From Geodermatophilus africanus (GTDB taxonomy: Bacteria > Actinomycetota > Actinomycetes > Mycobacteriales > Geodermatophilaceae): DNA of 64,000 bases. The DNA lies in assembly GCF_900107105.1 (NCBI RefSeq), contig NZ_FNOT01000003.1:1-64000 (forward strand), given 5' to 3'. The position numbers and the translations under genes were made by a program. The notes beneath the pieces are model-generated. The model was not told the DNA's origin, searched no databases, and saw only the letters and a program-made list of their open reading frames with translations. Below, piece by piece: positions 36,054 through 44,649 of the stretch. Positions within the stretch are counted from its first letter, which is position 1; each line of letters opens with the position of its first letter.

Positions 36054-37691
36054 ATGGCGAACACCACCACGGCGACCGATCCCGCACCGGGACAGGCGCC
36101 CGACCGGCGCCGGGCGGTGCGGGCCCGGCTCGCGCGGTCCTGGCCGGCGCGGCACTGGACGCCGACCCTGCTCGTCCTCGGCGGAGTGCTCTGGGTCGGC
36201 AACGCGCTGCCCCTCTACCCGGGCTTCATGTCCTTCGACTCCGTCATGCAGCTGGGGCAGGCGCTGGACCCGTCGACGCTGGCCGACTGGCACCCGCCGG
36301 TCATGACGGCGCTGTGGTGGCTGCTAATGGCCCTGACCGGCGGCAGCGTCGGCAGCATGCTGGTCGCGCAGCTGGGCCTGCTCTGGGCCGGCCTCACGCT
36401 GCTGGCGGTGTACGTGTACCGGCGCAGCGGGCTCCGCCTGCTCTCCCTGCTGCCGCTGCTGCTCGGGGTGCTGCCGCACGTCGCCAGCACGTCCGCGGTG
36501 ATCTGGAAGGACGGCCAGCTCGCCTTCGCGCTGCTCGGCGCCGTCGTCCTGCTGCTGTTCGTCCGCCGCGGGGTCGACCGCGCCTGGCTGCGCTGGACCG
36601 ACGTGGCCGTCGCCGTCCTGCTGGTCGCCTACGCCGGCGCGGTCCGCTACAACGCGCTCCCGGCGATCATCCCGCTGCTGTTCCTCCTGACCTGGCCCGG
36701 GACGCGGCGGGCCCGGCGGTACCGGATCGCGCTCGCCGGCGCCGCCGTCGTCGGGGCGCTGGGAGCGACGCCGGTCATCGACGCCGTGCGCCCGGTGCAG
36801 GAGACGCACCCGGCCGCCGGCGTGATGCTCGACGACGTCCTGCACCTGTACACCGTCGACGAGCTCCGGGCGGCCGACGTCAGCCCGCCGCTGCGCGACT
36901 ACCTGGTCACACTCGCCACCACCTGCCCGCCGGAGACCCGCGACGTCAACTACACGTGGCGGTGCGCCAACACGACCGGGACCATCCCGGCGGTCTTCCT
37001 GTCCCACGCCGAGGAGCTGCAGGGCCTCTACCTGCGCGGCATCGCCGAGCACCCGCTGGACTACGCCGCCTTCCGCCTCCGCGTCTTCGGCGAGTTCCTC
37101 CACACGCCACCGGAGGAGGTGTTCGTCACCTGGTCCACCATCGGCCCGAACCCGTACGGCCTGGTGTTCGACCCGAACCCGGCGTCACGGGCGCTGGAGA
37201 CCTACCTGGGCGTCACGGCGCGCGACTTCGGCGTCGTCTTCATGCCCTGGGCCTGGCTGCTGGCGGCGCTCGTCGTGCTCGGGGTGGGCTGGCGGAGGCG
37301 GGGGTCGGCGGAGCACGCCGGCGTCGTGCTGGCCCTGGCGGCGTCCTCGGTCCTCTACGTCGTGACCTACCTGCCGATGGTGATCGGCTACGACTACCGG
37401 TACGTCTACTGGCCGGCCATCGCGGTGAGCGTGGCCGGAGTCCTGCTGCTGCTGGACCGGCGGGCGGCGGCGGCCAGCGCGGACCCCGGCGCGGCGGTCG
37501 CTGCTGAGCCGGAGGTCACCGGCGAGCCGCCGGTGCCCGACGCGACCGCGCCGCTGGACCTGGGCCCGGTCACCGGGCCGGTTCCTCAGCACCGGGCGCC
37601 CTCGGCACGGTCGGGCGAGGGTCCGGGGCCTACCCTCGCCGCAGCGCGGGTGGCGCCCGCGCGGCCCTCTTCCCCAGGGAGCACGTCCTGA
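36054..37691 (+). CDS. Polytopic membrane protein, putative GT-C-type (DUF6020-like) transferase
   Basis: A 545-residue protein with about ten membrane helices between 30 and 450 and a low-complexity Pro/Ala tail (about 455-545). The first extracellular loop carries FMSFDSVMQLGQAL then DWHPPVMTALWW (near 57-88). This D...HPP pattern is seen in polyprenyl-phosphate-sugar-dependent membrane transferases and DUF6020 proteins. A loop near 265-330 contains Cys and Trp (TTCPPETRDVNYTWRC). It probably adds a sugar to an envelope glycan; the donor is unknown. ATG has GGAGA close upstream. Its TGA overlaps the next gene. Confidence 0.68.
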   Translation: MANTTTATDPAPGQAPDRRRAVRARLARSWPARHWTPTLLVLGGVLWVGNALPLYPGFMSFDSVMQLGQALDPSTLADWHPPVMTALWWLLMALTGGSVGSMLVAQLGLLWAGLTLLAVYVYRRSGLRLLSLLPLLLGVLPHVASTSAVIWKDGQLAFALLGAVVLLLFVRRGVDRAWLRWTDVAVAVLLVAYAGAVRYNALPAIIPLLFLLTWPGTRRARRYRIALAGAAVVGALGATPVIDAVRPVQETHPAAGVMLDDVLHLYTVDELRAADVSPPLRDYLVTLATTCPPETRDVNYTWRCANTTGTIPAVFLSHAEELQGLYLRGIAEHPLDYAAFRLRVFGEFLHTPPEEVFVTWSTIGPNPYGLVFDPNPASRALETYLGVTARDFGVVFMPWAWLLAALVVLGVGWRRRGSAEHAGVVLALAASSVLYVVTYLPMVIGYDYRYVYWPAIAVSVAGVLLLLDRRAAAASADPGAAVAAEPEVTGEPPVPDATAPLDLGPVTGPVPQHRAPSARSGEGPGPTLAAARVAPARPSSPGSTS

Positions 37692-38617
37692 GCAGCACCA
37701 CCCTCGCGGCCCCGCCGTTCGCGGACGTCTGGCGGCCGGACTGGCCGCTCGACGTCCGGCGCACCCTCTACCCGCACCAGCGCAGCGCGGGCGACCCGGC
37801 CCTGCGCCACGACGACGCGGGCTGCTGGCGGACGGTGAGCACGCCCGACGGGCCGGCGACCGTGTACCTGACCGTCCGGGTCGGCGAGGTGCGGGTGGCG
37901 GCGTGGGGGCCCGGCGCCGAGCGGGCCGGGTCGGCGGTGCCCGCGTGGCTGGGCGCGCAGGACCGGCCGGAGGAGTTCGAGCCCCGCGGGCACCCGCTGC
38001 TCACCCGCGTGCACCGCGCCTCGCCGTGGCTGCGGCTGGGGCGCACCGGGCGCACCTGGGACGCGCTGGTGCCCGCCGTCCTCGAGCAGAAGGTGACCGT
38101 CGTCGAGGCGCACCGCGTGTGGCGGGCGCTGCTGCGGCTGGCCGGCGAGCCGGCACCGGGCCCCGCCCCCGAGGACATGCGCGTGGTGCCCACCCCGCAG
38201 CGGGTGCTGGCGGTGACCGACTGGGAGTGGCACCGCTGCGGTCTGGACGGCGCCCGCCGCCGGGCGCTGCGGGCCGTGGCCAGCGTCGCCGCCCGGCTGG
38301 AGCCGGAGGAGGCCGTGGACTGCGCCGACCTTCAGCGCCGGCTGCAGACGGTGCCGGGCATCGGCGTCTGGACGGCGGCCGAGGTGGTGCAGCGGGCCTT
38401 CGGCTGCCCGGACACGGTCAGCTACGGCGACTACCACCTGAAGAACCTGGTCGGCTGGTCGCTGGCCGGCAAGAAGACCGACGACGACGGGATGATGGAG
38501 CTGCTCGAGCCCTGGCGCGGGCAGCGGCAGCGGGTCGTCCGGCTGCTGGGCATCGGCGGCAGCCGTCCGCCCCGGCGCGGCCCTCGCAACCCCCCCACCA
38601 ACTACCGCCGGATCTGA
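37688..38617 (+). CDS. AlkA-like DNA-3-methyladenine glycosylase (HhH-GPD), apparent CTG start
   Basis: Base-excision enzyme that removes alkylated bases. The helix-hairpin-helix motif LQTVPGIGVWTAAEVV (about 219-234 counted from 37688) is followed by a catalytic-type Asp in SYGDYHL (near 245). No ATG, GTG or TTG precedes GTG 37835 in this open frame. Yet the 49 codons before it read as conserved N-terminus (FADVWRPDWPLDVRRTL). A CTG at 37688 overlaps the upstream TGA as CTGA and has AGGGAG 6 bases upstream, exactly like the GTGA/ATGA junctions elsewhere here. I therefore call a CTG start (309 residues). Confidence 0.8.
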   Translation: MSSTTLAAPPFADVWRPDWPLDVRRTLYPHQRSAGDPALRHDDAGCWRTVSTPDGPATVYLTVRVGEVRVAAWGPGAERAGSAVPAWLGAQDRPEEFEPRGHPLLTRVHRASPWLRLGRTGRTWDALVPAVLEQKVTVVEAHRVWRALLRLAGEPAPGPAPEDMRVVPTPQRVLAVTDWEWHRCGLDGARRRALRAVASVAARLEPEEAVDCADLQRRLQTVPGIGVWTAAEVVQRAFGCPDTVSYGDYHLKNLVGWSLAGKKTDDDGMMELLEPWRGQRQRVVRLLGIGGSRPPRRGPRNPPTNYRRI

Positions 38618-38631
38618 GGCGCGCCCCGGCG

Positions 38632-39762
38632 ATGACCTCTGCCTCTCCCCGGCCGGCACCCGGACCGGCGGGCCCGGGTGCGCGCGCGGAAGCCACCGGG
38701 ATCGCGTCCCGGCTGCTCGCCGCCCTGCCGGCCGTGCTGCTGCTGTTCGCCCTCGTGGTCGCCGTCGCGCAGGCCCGGCGCTGGTCGCACGAGGTCCCGA
38801 CCTGGCACATGGACGGCGCCTTCCAGACCGCCAGCGGACTCTTCCGGCTGGCCGACGGGCAGCTGCCGGGGCGGGACTTCTTCCCCTACCTCGGCATCGC
38901 GCCGGTGCTGCTCCTCCTCCCGCTGGTCACCCTCCTCGGCGGGGAGCTCACGGACACGGTCTTCGCCGCCCGGTTCGTGGCGCTGCTGACGCTCGAGGCC
39001 GGCGTCGGGGTCGTCGCGGTGCTCCTCAGCGGTCGCCGCCCGCTGCGCGCGCTGGCGTGGGGTGCGGCCGCCGCCGCCCTGCTGGTCGTCGCCGCCGACA
39101 CCGTGTGGCCCGGACTCTGGACCGCCGCCGACGGCGTGCTCGAGGCCGCGGCCGTCCCCGGCAACAGCCTGCGCCCCATCCGGGCGTCCGCCCCCTACCT
39201 GCTGGCGGCGGTCGCCTACGCGGCGCTGCGCGGCGGGTGGACCGTCCGGCGCGCCGCGGTGGTCGGTGCGAGCGCCGGCGCGGTGGCGGTGCTCTGGTCC
39301 AACGACTACGGGCCGGTGTCGGGAGCCCTGCTCCTGGGGGTGGTGACGTACCAGGTGCTGCGCCGGGGGTGGGTGCCGCGGCTGCGCGGGCTGGCGGTCC
39401 TCTGGGGCGCCGCCGCTGCCGGCTACCTGGTCGCGGGCCTCGCGGCGACGGCGGGGCACCTGGCTACGCTGCTGGCCTACAACTTCCTCGACGTCCGCGC
39501 CGACCAGTTCTGGTACTTCGGCCCCTGGGGCGAGCCGACCCGGGTCTTCTCGGCCGGTGACCTGCTGCGCATCATGGCCGGGGAGCGGGCGCTCTACCCG
39601 CTCGCTCTCCTCGTGGGCGTCGCGGCGTACGCCCTCGTCCGCCGCGGGCTGGGCTCGCTGCTGGTCACCTACCTCGGCGCGGCCACCCTGCTCGGCGGAG
39701 TGACGGCGACCGTCGGGGGCCACGCGTTCGCGTACTTCTGGGCGTTCGTGTGGTGGGGGTAG
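38632..39762 (+). CDS. GT-C-like membrane protein, N-terminal part (frame interrupted by TAG)
   Basis: A 376-residue protein with about nine hydrophobic segments. An early extracellular loop, HMDGAFQTASGLFRLADGQL then GRDFFPYLG (near 60-90), resembles membrane glycosyltransferases or mannosyltransferase-like proteins. The frame stops at TAG 39760-39762, after HAFAYFWAFVWWG, in the middle of a helix. The same frame resumes at once and codes a periplasmic-looking domain from 39781. I think one protein of about 690 residues has been split by a nonsense change. Start ATG lies 14 bases after the glycosylase stop. Confidence 0.68.
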   Translation: MTSASPRPAPGPAGPGARAEATGIASRLLAALPAVLLLFALVVAVAQARRWSHEVPTWHMDGAFQTASGLFRLADGQLPGRDFFPYLGIAPVLLLLPLVTLLGGELTDTVFAARFVALLTLEAGVGVVAVLLSGRRPLRALAWGAAAAALLVVAADTVWPGLWTAADGVLEAAAVPGNSLRPIRASAPYLLAAVAYAALRGGWTVRRAAVVGASAGAVAVLWSNDYGPVSGALLLGVVTYQVLRRGWVPRLRGLAVLWGAAAAGYLVAGLAATAGHLATLLAYNFLDVRADQFWYFGPWGEPTRVFSAGDLLRIMAGERALYPLALLVGVAAYALVRRGLGSLLVTYLGAATLLGGVTATVGGHAFAYFWAFVWWG

Positions 39763-39780
39763 GCCGTCACGGCCGTCGGC

Positions 39781-40704
39781 ATGGTCCGCGTGGGGACGCT
39801 CGCGGCCCACCGGCTGCCCGCGCCGGCGGTCCGGGGACCGGCGCTGCGGCTGGCCGTTGCCGCGGGGACGGTCGCCGTCCTGGTGCCGGCCGCAGCAGTT
39901 GCGGTGCAGGACGCCCGGCAGGCCGGTGGGGTGCTCGCGGCGGACCCCCGCTACGTCCACGACGAGGGGCTGGGCGGTTTCCTCGACGTCGCCTTCGCCG
40001 ACCAGGTGCGGGCGGCGCGGGAGCGCGAGGCGCCGGTGGTCGAGGAGTACCTCGGGCTGTCCGGTGTGGTCGACGGCCCGCAGTCCGACTCGGTGGACTC
40101 GGTGATCGCCGCCCTCGGCCGGCAACGGGAGGCCTTCGGGGCGCGCCTGGCCGACCGGCCGGGGCTGGTGGTGACGACGGCGCCGGAGGCCACCGACTGG
40201 GTGACCTGGAACCTCAGCGCCAACTGGTGGTTCTACCGGGACCTGTTCCGGGGCTACGCGCCGGTCCGGACCTCCCCGATCACCCTGAGCTGGACGCCGG
40301 CCGGACCGGCCACCTGGGCGGAGGTCCCCTGCCGCACCGAGGGGTCGCGGGTCGTCGTCGAGGCACTAGCGGCCGGCCTCTACGAGGTCGCGCTGCGGTA
40401 CGAGGGGCCCGGGCGTGGCGCGCGCGCCTTCACGATGGTGCAGAACTCCGTCAACGTCGCCGAGGACGCCGACGGCTTCGTGGCCCTGGACCCCGGCGCC
40501 CACGAGCAGCGCTTCCCGGTGGCGGTGCGCGACCCGGGGTCGGGGACCACCGTGCTCGCCACCCGCGACGTCCCCGTGGACGACGGGCCGCTGACCACGC
40601 TGGAGTCCTGCTCGGCGTTCGCCATCACCTTCCCCGCGGGTGCCGACACCGCGGCCGTCTACGGTCGCCTGCTCGCCTCGGTCGCGCCGGCCGAGGGCGG
40701 CTGA
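39781..40704 (+). CDS. C-terminal part of the interrupted membrane protein (extracellular domain)
   Basis: In frame with the preceding gene, six codons past its TAG. ATG 39781 gives 307 residues. One hydrophobic segment (about 20-42) matches the last helix expected of the upstream protein. A soluble domain follows with WNLSANWWFYRDLFRGYAP (near 143) and a C-terminal beta-rich region with two cysteines (VPCRTEG, LESCSAF). No family is recognised. It may be translated separately by re-initiation, be made by readthrough, or be dead. Confidence 0.58.
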   Translation: MVRVGTLAAHRLPAPAVRGPALRLAVAAGTVAVLVPAAAVAVQDARQAGGVLAADPRYVHDEGLGGFLDVAFADQVRAAREREAPVVEEYLGLSGVVDGPQSDSVDSVIAALGRQREAFGARLADRPGLVVTTAPEATDWVTWNLSANWWFYRDLFRGYAPVRTSPITLSWTPAGPATWAEVPCRTEGSRVVVEALAAGLYEVALRYEGPGRGARAFTMVQNSVNVAEDADGFVALDPGAHEQRFPVAVRDPGSGTTVLATRDVPVDDGPLTTLESCSAFAITFPAGADTAAVYGRLLASVAPAEGG

Positions 40705-40772
40705 GCCCCCGCGGGTGCCCCGCGTGCGAGCCCCGTGACAGGTGTGGCCGCACGTGCCGCGTGCGGTGCCGT

Positions 40773-40815
40773 GTCGACATGTCGACGTGACCGAACGTGG
40801 TGGCGCGCGTACTCT
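40773..40815 (+). promoter_or_regulatory. Palindromic operator candidate and promoter of the 40865-45883 operon
   Basis: GTCGACATGTCGAC (40773-40786) is a perfect 14-base palindrome made of two GTCGAC blocks. GTGACC (40787-40792) directly abuts it as a -35; a 17-base spacer leads to TACTCT (40810-40815) as the -10, giving a leader of about 42 bases before the GTG. Upstream, CCGCAC/GTGCGG near 40748-40766 may end the previous transcript. Confidence 0.5.
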
Positions 40816-40864
40816 CCAGGGAGCTCGCGGTGTGTGCGGGCACCGACGAGCAGGAAGACGCCGA

Positions 40865-41989
40865 GTGTCCCGACCGTCCCGCGCGGACCGCACGGCCCGC
40901 GGTGAGGGTCCTCACGGCGTCGTCCTCGTCGTGGGCGGGGGCTTCTACGGCTGCTCGCTGGCGACCCACCTGGCCCGCCGGGGTGCCCAGGTGACCGTGC
41001 TCGAGGCCCGGGCGGACCTCCTCGGCGGGGCCAGCTACTTCAACCAGGCCCGCGTGCACGGGGGGTACCACTACCCGCGCTCGCTGCGGACCGCCGGCCG
41101 CAGCCAGGCCTCCTACGCGTCCTTCACCGCGCGCTACGCCGCCTGCGTCGTCGACGACTTCCTGTGTGTCTACGCGGTGGCCCGCGGCTCGCTGACCAAC
41201 GCCCGCAGGTTCCGTCGCGTCTGCGAGCACATCGGCGCGCCGCTGATGGATGCGCCCGCCTCGGTGCGCCGGCTGTTCAACCCGGCCACCGTCGAGGCCT
41301 CGTGGGTGACGCGGGAGGCGGTCTTCGACGCCGTCCGGTTGCGTCGGCTGGTCCGCGAGGAGATGGCCGACGCCGGGGTGACCGTGCGGCTCGGGGCCCC
41401 GGTCGCGGGTGTGACGGAGACCGCGTCCGGCGCCCTCGTCGCCCTGGAGACGGGCGAGGTCCTGGCCGGCGACTGGGTGCTCGTGTGCACCTACGGCGAG
41501 GGGATCGACGATCTGCCGCGTGGTGTCGGCTACGCCGGCCTGCACTGCGAGCCGTGCGAGATGGCGCTGGTGGACCTGCCCGAGCCGCTGCGCGGGAAGG
41601 GCGTCACCGTGATGGACGGTCCCTACTTCTCGCTGATGCCCTTCCCGTCGACGCCGTACCACACGCTCAGCCACGTCCGGTACACGCCGCACGGCTCGTA
41701 CCCGACGTACGAGCAGGCCGTGGCTGCGCTGCGCGCGGGGCTGACCACCCGGGCGGACTGGATGATCCGGGACGCCGCGCGCTACGTGCCCGCCCTGACC
41801 GGCGCGGTCCACCGGGAGTCGCTGTGGGGCGTGAAGACCGTGCCGGCGCGGCGCGACGGCGACGACGCCCGGCCCATCGTGCTGCGCCGGTCCGACGGCG
41901 GCCGCGTGCTGTCCCTCCTGGGCAGCAAGATCGACAACATCGGTGACGCACTCCGAGTGGCTGAGGAGCACCTCCGTGACACTGTTTGA
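40865..41989 (+). CDS. FAD-dependent oxidoreductase (DAO-type)
   Basis: A 374-residue enzyme with the dinucleotide motif VVGGGFYGCSLATHLARRG (near 23-41) and GGASYFNQARVHGGYHYPRS (near 55-74), the latter typical of DAO-fold oxidases found in polysaccharide clusters. LLGSKIDNIGDAL near the end completes the FAD site. It may oxidise an amino- or hydroxy-sugar intermediate; the substrate is unknown. First gene of a six-gene operon whose members overlap by a few bases. GTG at 40865 is preferred, with AGGAAG about 10 bases upstream. Confidence 0.75.
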   Translation: MSRPSRADRTARGEGPHGVVLVVGGGFYGCSLATHLARRGAQVTVLEARADLLGGASYFNQARVHGGYHYPRSLRTAGRSQASYASFTARYAACVVDDFLCVYAVARGSLTNARRFRRVCEHIGAPLMDAPASVRRLFNPATVEASWVTREAVFDAVRLRRLVREEMADAGVTVRLGAPVAGVTETASGALVALETGEVLAGDWVLVCTYGEGIDDLPRGVGYAGLHCEPCEMALVDLPEPLRGKGVTVMDGPYFSLMPFPSTPYHTLSHVRYTPHGSYPTYEQAVAALRAGLTTRADWMIRDAARYVPALTGAVHRESLWGVKTVPARRDGDDARPIVLRRSDGGRVLSLLGSKIDNIGDALRVAEEHLRDTV

Positions 41990-43055
41990 GTTTGAGACCT
42001 TCCGCCCCGGGGGGAGCGAGGTCGGGGGGCCGCGGGCCGACGTCGTCGTCCGCACGCCGGCGCCGGCGGCGCGGGGCGGCACCTTCCTCAGCGTGGTCCT
42101 GGTCGCCGACGGGTCCGCCGAGGGGATCGAGCGGGACCTCGCCGCCCTCGACGCCGCCGTCGCCCGCGCCTACCCGGTGCACGAGGTGGTGCTCGTCCTC
42201 TCCGGGTCCCGCGGCCGGCTGGCCTGGGCCCGCGCGCTCGCCGAGCGGCAGCCGAACCTCCAGGTGCTCGGCCTCGTGCAGCCGGTCCGCGACGAGGTGG
42301 CCTTCACCGCGGGTCTCGACGGTGCCCTGGGCGACGTCGTCGTCACCGCACGCCTCGGCGTGGACGCCCCCGAGGACGTCCTCCGCTGCGCGGGCATGGT
42401 CAACGACGAGACGGCCGTGGTCGTCGGCGTGGACCGGCGCGCCCCGGCCGGCCGGCGGGTCGCCCTGCGGTTGAGCCGCGCGCTGGCCAGCCGGAGCCTG
42501 GGCGAGGAGATCGCCACCGTCAGCCTGGGGCTGCGCGGCTACAGCCGGCCGGCCCTCGACGCGTGGCTGCCCCGCCGGGACCGGGACCGGGTGCTGCGCA
42601 TGCTGCCGTCGATCTCGGGCTACCCGTGGGCGGTCGTGCCCTACGAGTCGGGGGAGCGCCAGCACCCGCGACCGGCCAGCAGCCTCCGGCAGGTGGTGCG
42701 CTCGATCTTCTACGCCAGCGGCCGGCCGCTGCGGGTCGCGGTGGGCCTCGCGCTGCTCACCAGCCTGGTCAACATGCTCTACGCCCTGTACGTGGTGGCC
42801 GTCGGGCTGTTCCGGGGGGCCGTCGAGGGCTGGACGTCGATGAGCCTGCAGATGAGCTTCATGTTCTTCATGCTCAGCGTGGTCATCGCGATCATGGCCG
42901 AGTTCATGTTCCAGTCGAACGAGACCGCCAACGAGCGGCCCATCTACCGGGTCGCCTTCGAGGCGACGAGCCCGGTGCTGGCCGCCCGCGACGCGCTCAA
43001 CGTCGACGCCGAGGCCGGCGCCGTGCAGGTGGTCGACGACGGGGTCCGGCCGTGA
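41976..43055 (+). CDS. GtrB/DPM1-like GT2 glycosyltransferase with membrane anchor
   Basis: A 359-residue protein. An N-terminal GT2-type domain (about 25-230) has FLSVVLVADGSAEG (near 32) and a weakly conserved donor site (VVTARLGVDAPED near 115). Two membrane helices near 253-275 and 287-310 follow, with a short cytosolic tail, the layout of polyprenyl-phosphate glycosyltransferases such as GtrB. The usual DXD is not obvious, so activity is uncertain. GTG has GAGGAG 7 bases upstream and overlaps the previous stop by 14 bases. Confidence 0.66.
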   Translation: MTLFEFETFRPGGSEVGGPRADVVVRTPAPAARGGTFLSVVLVADGSAEGIERDLAALDAAVARAYPVHEVVLVLSGSRGRLAWARALAERQPNLQVLGLVQPVRDEVAFTAGLDGALGDVVVTARLGVDAPEDVLRCAGMVNDETAVVVGVDRRAPAGRRVALRLSRALASRSLGEEIATVSLGLRGYSRPALDAWLPRRDRDRVLRMLPSISGYPWAVVPYESGERQHPRPASSLRQVVRSIFYASGRPLRVAVGLALLTSLVNMLYALYVVAVGLFRGAVEGWTSMSLQMSFMFFMLSVVIAIMAEFMFQSNETANERPIYRVAFEATSPVLAARDALNVDAEAGAVQVVDDGVRP

Positions 43056-43837
43056 CCGCCCGCGTCCGCCGGGCGCTGGTCGGCTGGAGCGGGTTCGTCG
43101 GCGGTTCCCTGGACGCGCGGATCGCCCCGGTCGCCCGGTTCCGGAGCACCGACGTCGACCGGCTGCCCGCCGCCGACGTCGACGAGGTCGTCTGCGCCGG
43201 CGCGCCGGCGGAGAAGTGGCGCGCCAACGCCGAGCCGGAGGCCGACCGGGCGGGGATCCGCCGGCTCGTGGACGCGCTGGACCGCAGCCGGGCCGGCTCC
43301 TGCGTCCTGGTGTCGACGGTCGACGTCTTCGCCGACTCCCGCGGGGTGGACGAGAGCACGGCCCCCGACACCACCCAGGAGCAGGCCTACGGGCGGCACC
43401 GGGCAGAGCTCGAGGAGTTCGTCCGCCGGCGGTTCGACGACGTCCTCGTCGTCCGGCTGCCGGGGATGTACGGGCCCGGGCTGAAGAAGAACCTCGTGTA
43501 CGACCTCGTCCACCAGCCCGAGGCGCGCTTCGCCCACCAGGACTCGAGCTTCCAGTTCTACGACGTGCGTGACCTGTGGGGCCACGTGCTGCTCGCCCGC
43601 GACGCCGGGCTGTCGGTGGTCAACCTCGCCACCGATCCGGTCACGTCGGCGCAGGTCGCCCGCGAGTGCTTCGGGGTGGACTACCGCTGCGACGACCGGC
43701 CGCAGGTGGCCTACGACCTGCGCACCGCCCACGCCGCCGCGCTCGCCGGCCGCGAGGGCCCCTACCTGCGCACGGCCGACGAGGTGCTGACCGGCATCCG
43801 CGCCTGGGGTGCCCGGCCGGTGGGGGCGCGGGCATGA
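43052..43837 (+). CDS. NAD-dependent sugar epimerase/dehydratase (extended SDR)
   Basis: A 261-residue short form of the extended SDR family. The N-terminal motif VGWSGFVGGSL (near 9-19) replaces the usual GxxGxxG. VLVSTVDVFADS (near 86-97) and YGRHRAELEEF (near 113-123, catalytic Tyr with Arg/His where Lys is usual) follow, then LPGMYGPGLKKN (near 135-146). The missing YxxxK Lys makes epimerase activity uncertain; reductase activity or loss of activity is possible. Coupled to neighbours by GTGA and ATGA overlaps. Confidence 0.72.
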   Translation: MTARVRRALVGWSGFVGGSLDARIAPVARFRSTDVDRLPAADVDEVVCAGAPAEKWRANAEPEADRAGIRRLVDALDRSRAGSCVLVSTVDVFADSRGVDESTAPDTTQEQAYGRHRAELEEFVRRRFDDVLVVRLPGMYGPGLKKNLVYDLVHQPEARFAHQDSSFQFYDVRDLWGHVLLARDAGLSVVNLATDPVTSAQVARECFGVDYRCDDRPQVAYDLRTAHAAALAGREGPYLRTADEVLTGIRAWGARPVGARA

Positions 43838-44649
43838 GGCTGGCCTTCTCCAACCTCGCCTGGCCGGCCGACCTCGACGCCGCCGTGCTGCCCGAGCTGC
43901 CCGGGTGGGGCTTCGGCTCCCTCGAGGTGGCGCCCACCCGGCTGTGGGCCGACCCGCTGGCCCAGGACGCCGACGAGGTCGCCGCGGCCCGCGCCGCGGT
44001 CGAGGCGCGGGGCCTGCGCGTCGTCGCGCTGCAGTCCCTGCTGTTCGGCCGCCCGCAACTCAGGCTGTTCGGGGACGCCGAGGCGCGCCGGGGCCTCGCC
44101 GACCACCTGGCCGGGATGGCCGGGCTGGCCGCCGGTCTGGGCGCGACCCGCCTCGTGTTCGGCTCACCGGGGAACCGGCGCCGCGGCGACCTGCCCGCGG
44201 CGCACGCCGACGAGATCGCCGCCGAGGTGTTCGCCGTCCTCGGCGCGCGCGCCGCCGACCTCGGCGTCTGCTTCTGCATCGAGGCCAACCCGACCGACTA
44301 CGGGTGCGACTGGCTGACCGACGCGGTCGCGTCCACCGCGTTCGTCCGCGCCGTCGACTCGCCCGGCGTGCGACTGCATCTGGACACCGCGTGCATGGCG
44401 CTGGCCGGGGACGACGCCGTCGAGCGGGTCCGCGCCGGCGCCGACGTCCTGGCGCACGTGCACGCCAGCGCCCCGCAGCTGGGCCCGGTCGGGCCCGACG
44501 GCCCGGTCGACCACGAGGCGGTGGCGGGCGCGCTGCGCGCCGCGGACTACGACGGGCACGTCTCCGTGGAGATGCTGCCGCCCGGCGAGGACGACCTGAC
44601 CGGCGCCGTCCGGCGCACCGCCGACTTCGTGAGGAATACCTACTCGTGA
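43834..44649 (+). CDS. Sugar-phosphate isomerase/epimerase-like TIM barrel protein
   Basis: A 271-residue xylose-isomerase-like (AP endonuclease 2 superfamily) protein. It starts MRLAFSNLAWP, carries LEVAPTRLW (near 31-39), LVFGSPGNRRRGD (near 107), CIEANPTDYGCD (near 148, metal-site Glu), LHLDTACMAL (near 180, metal-site His/Asp), HVHASAPQLGP (near 209) and VSVEMLPPG (near 243, metal-site Glu). These are the metal ligands expected of active members. It probably isomerises or epimerises a sugar used by the two GT2 enzymes of this operon. ATG overlaps the previous stop. Confidence 0.8.
   Translation: MRLAFSNLAWPADLDAAVLPELPGWGFGSLEVAPTRLWADPLAQDADEVAAARAAVEARGLRVVALQSLLFGRPQLRLFGDAEARRGLADHLAGMAGLAAGLGATRLVFGSPGNRRRGDLPAAHADEIAAEVFAVLGARAADLGVCFCIEANPTDYGCDWLTDAVASTAFVRAVDSPGVRLHLDTACMALAGDDAVERVRAGADVLAHVHASAPQLGPVGPDGPVDHEAVAGALRAADYDGHVSVEMLPPGEDDLTGAVRRTADFVRNTYS

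Noticed and set aside
40742..40864. A longer N-terminus for the FAD oxidoreductase starting at 40742
   Set aside because: It would run through the palindrome and -10/-35 region, and the added residues have no oxidoreductase similarity.
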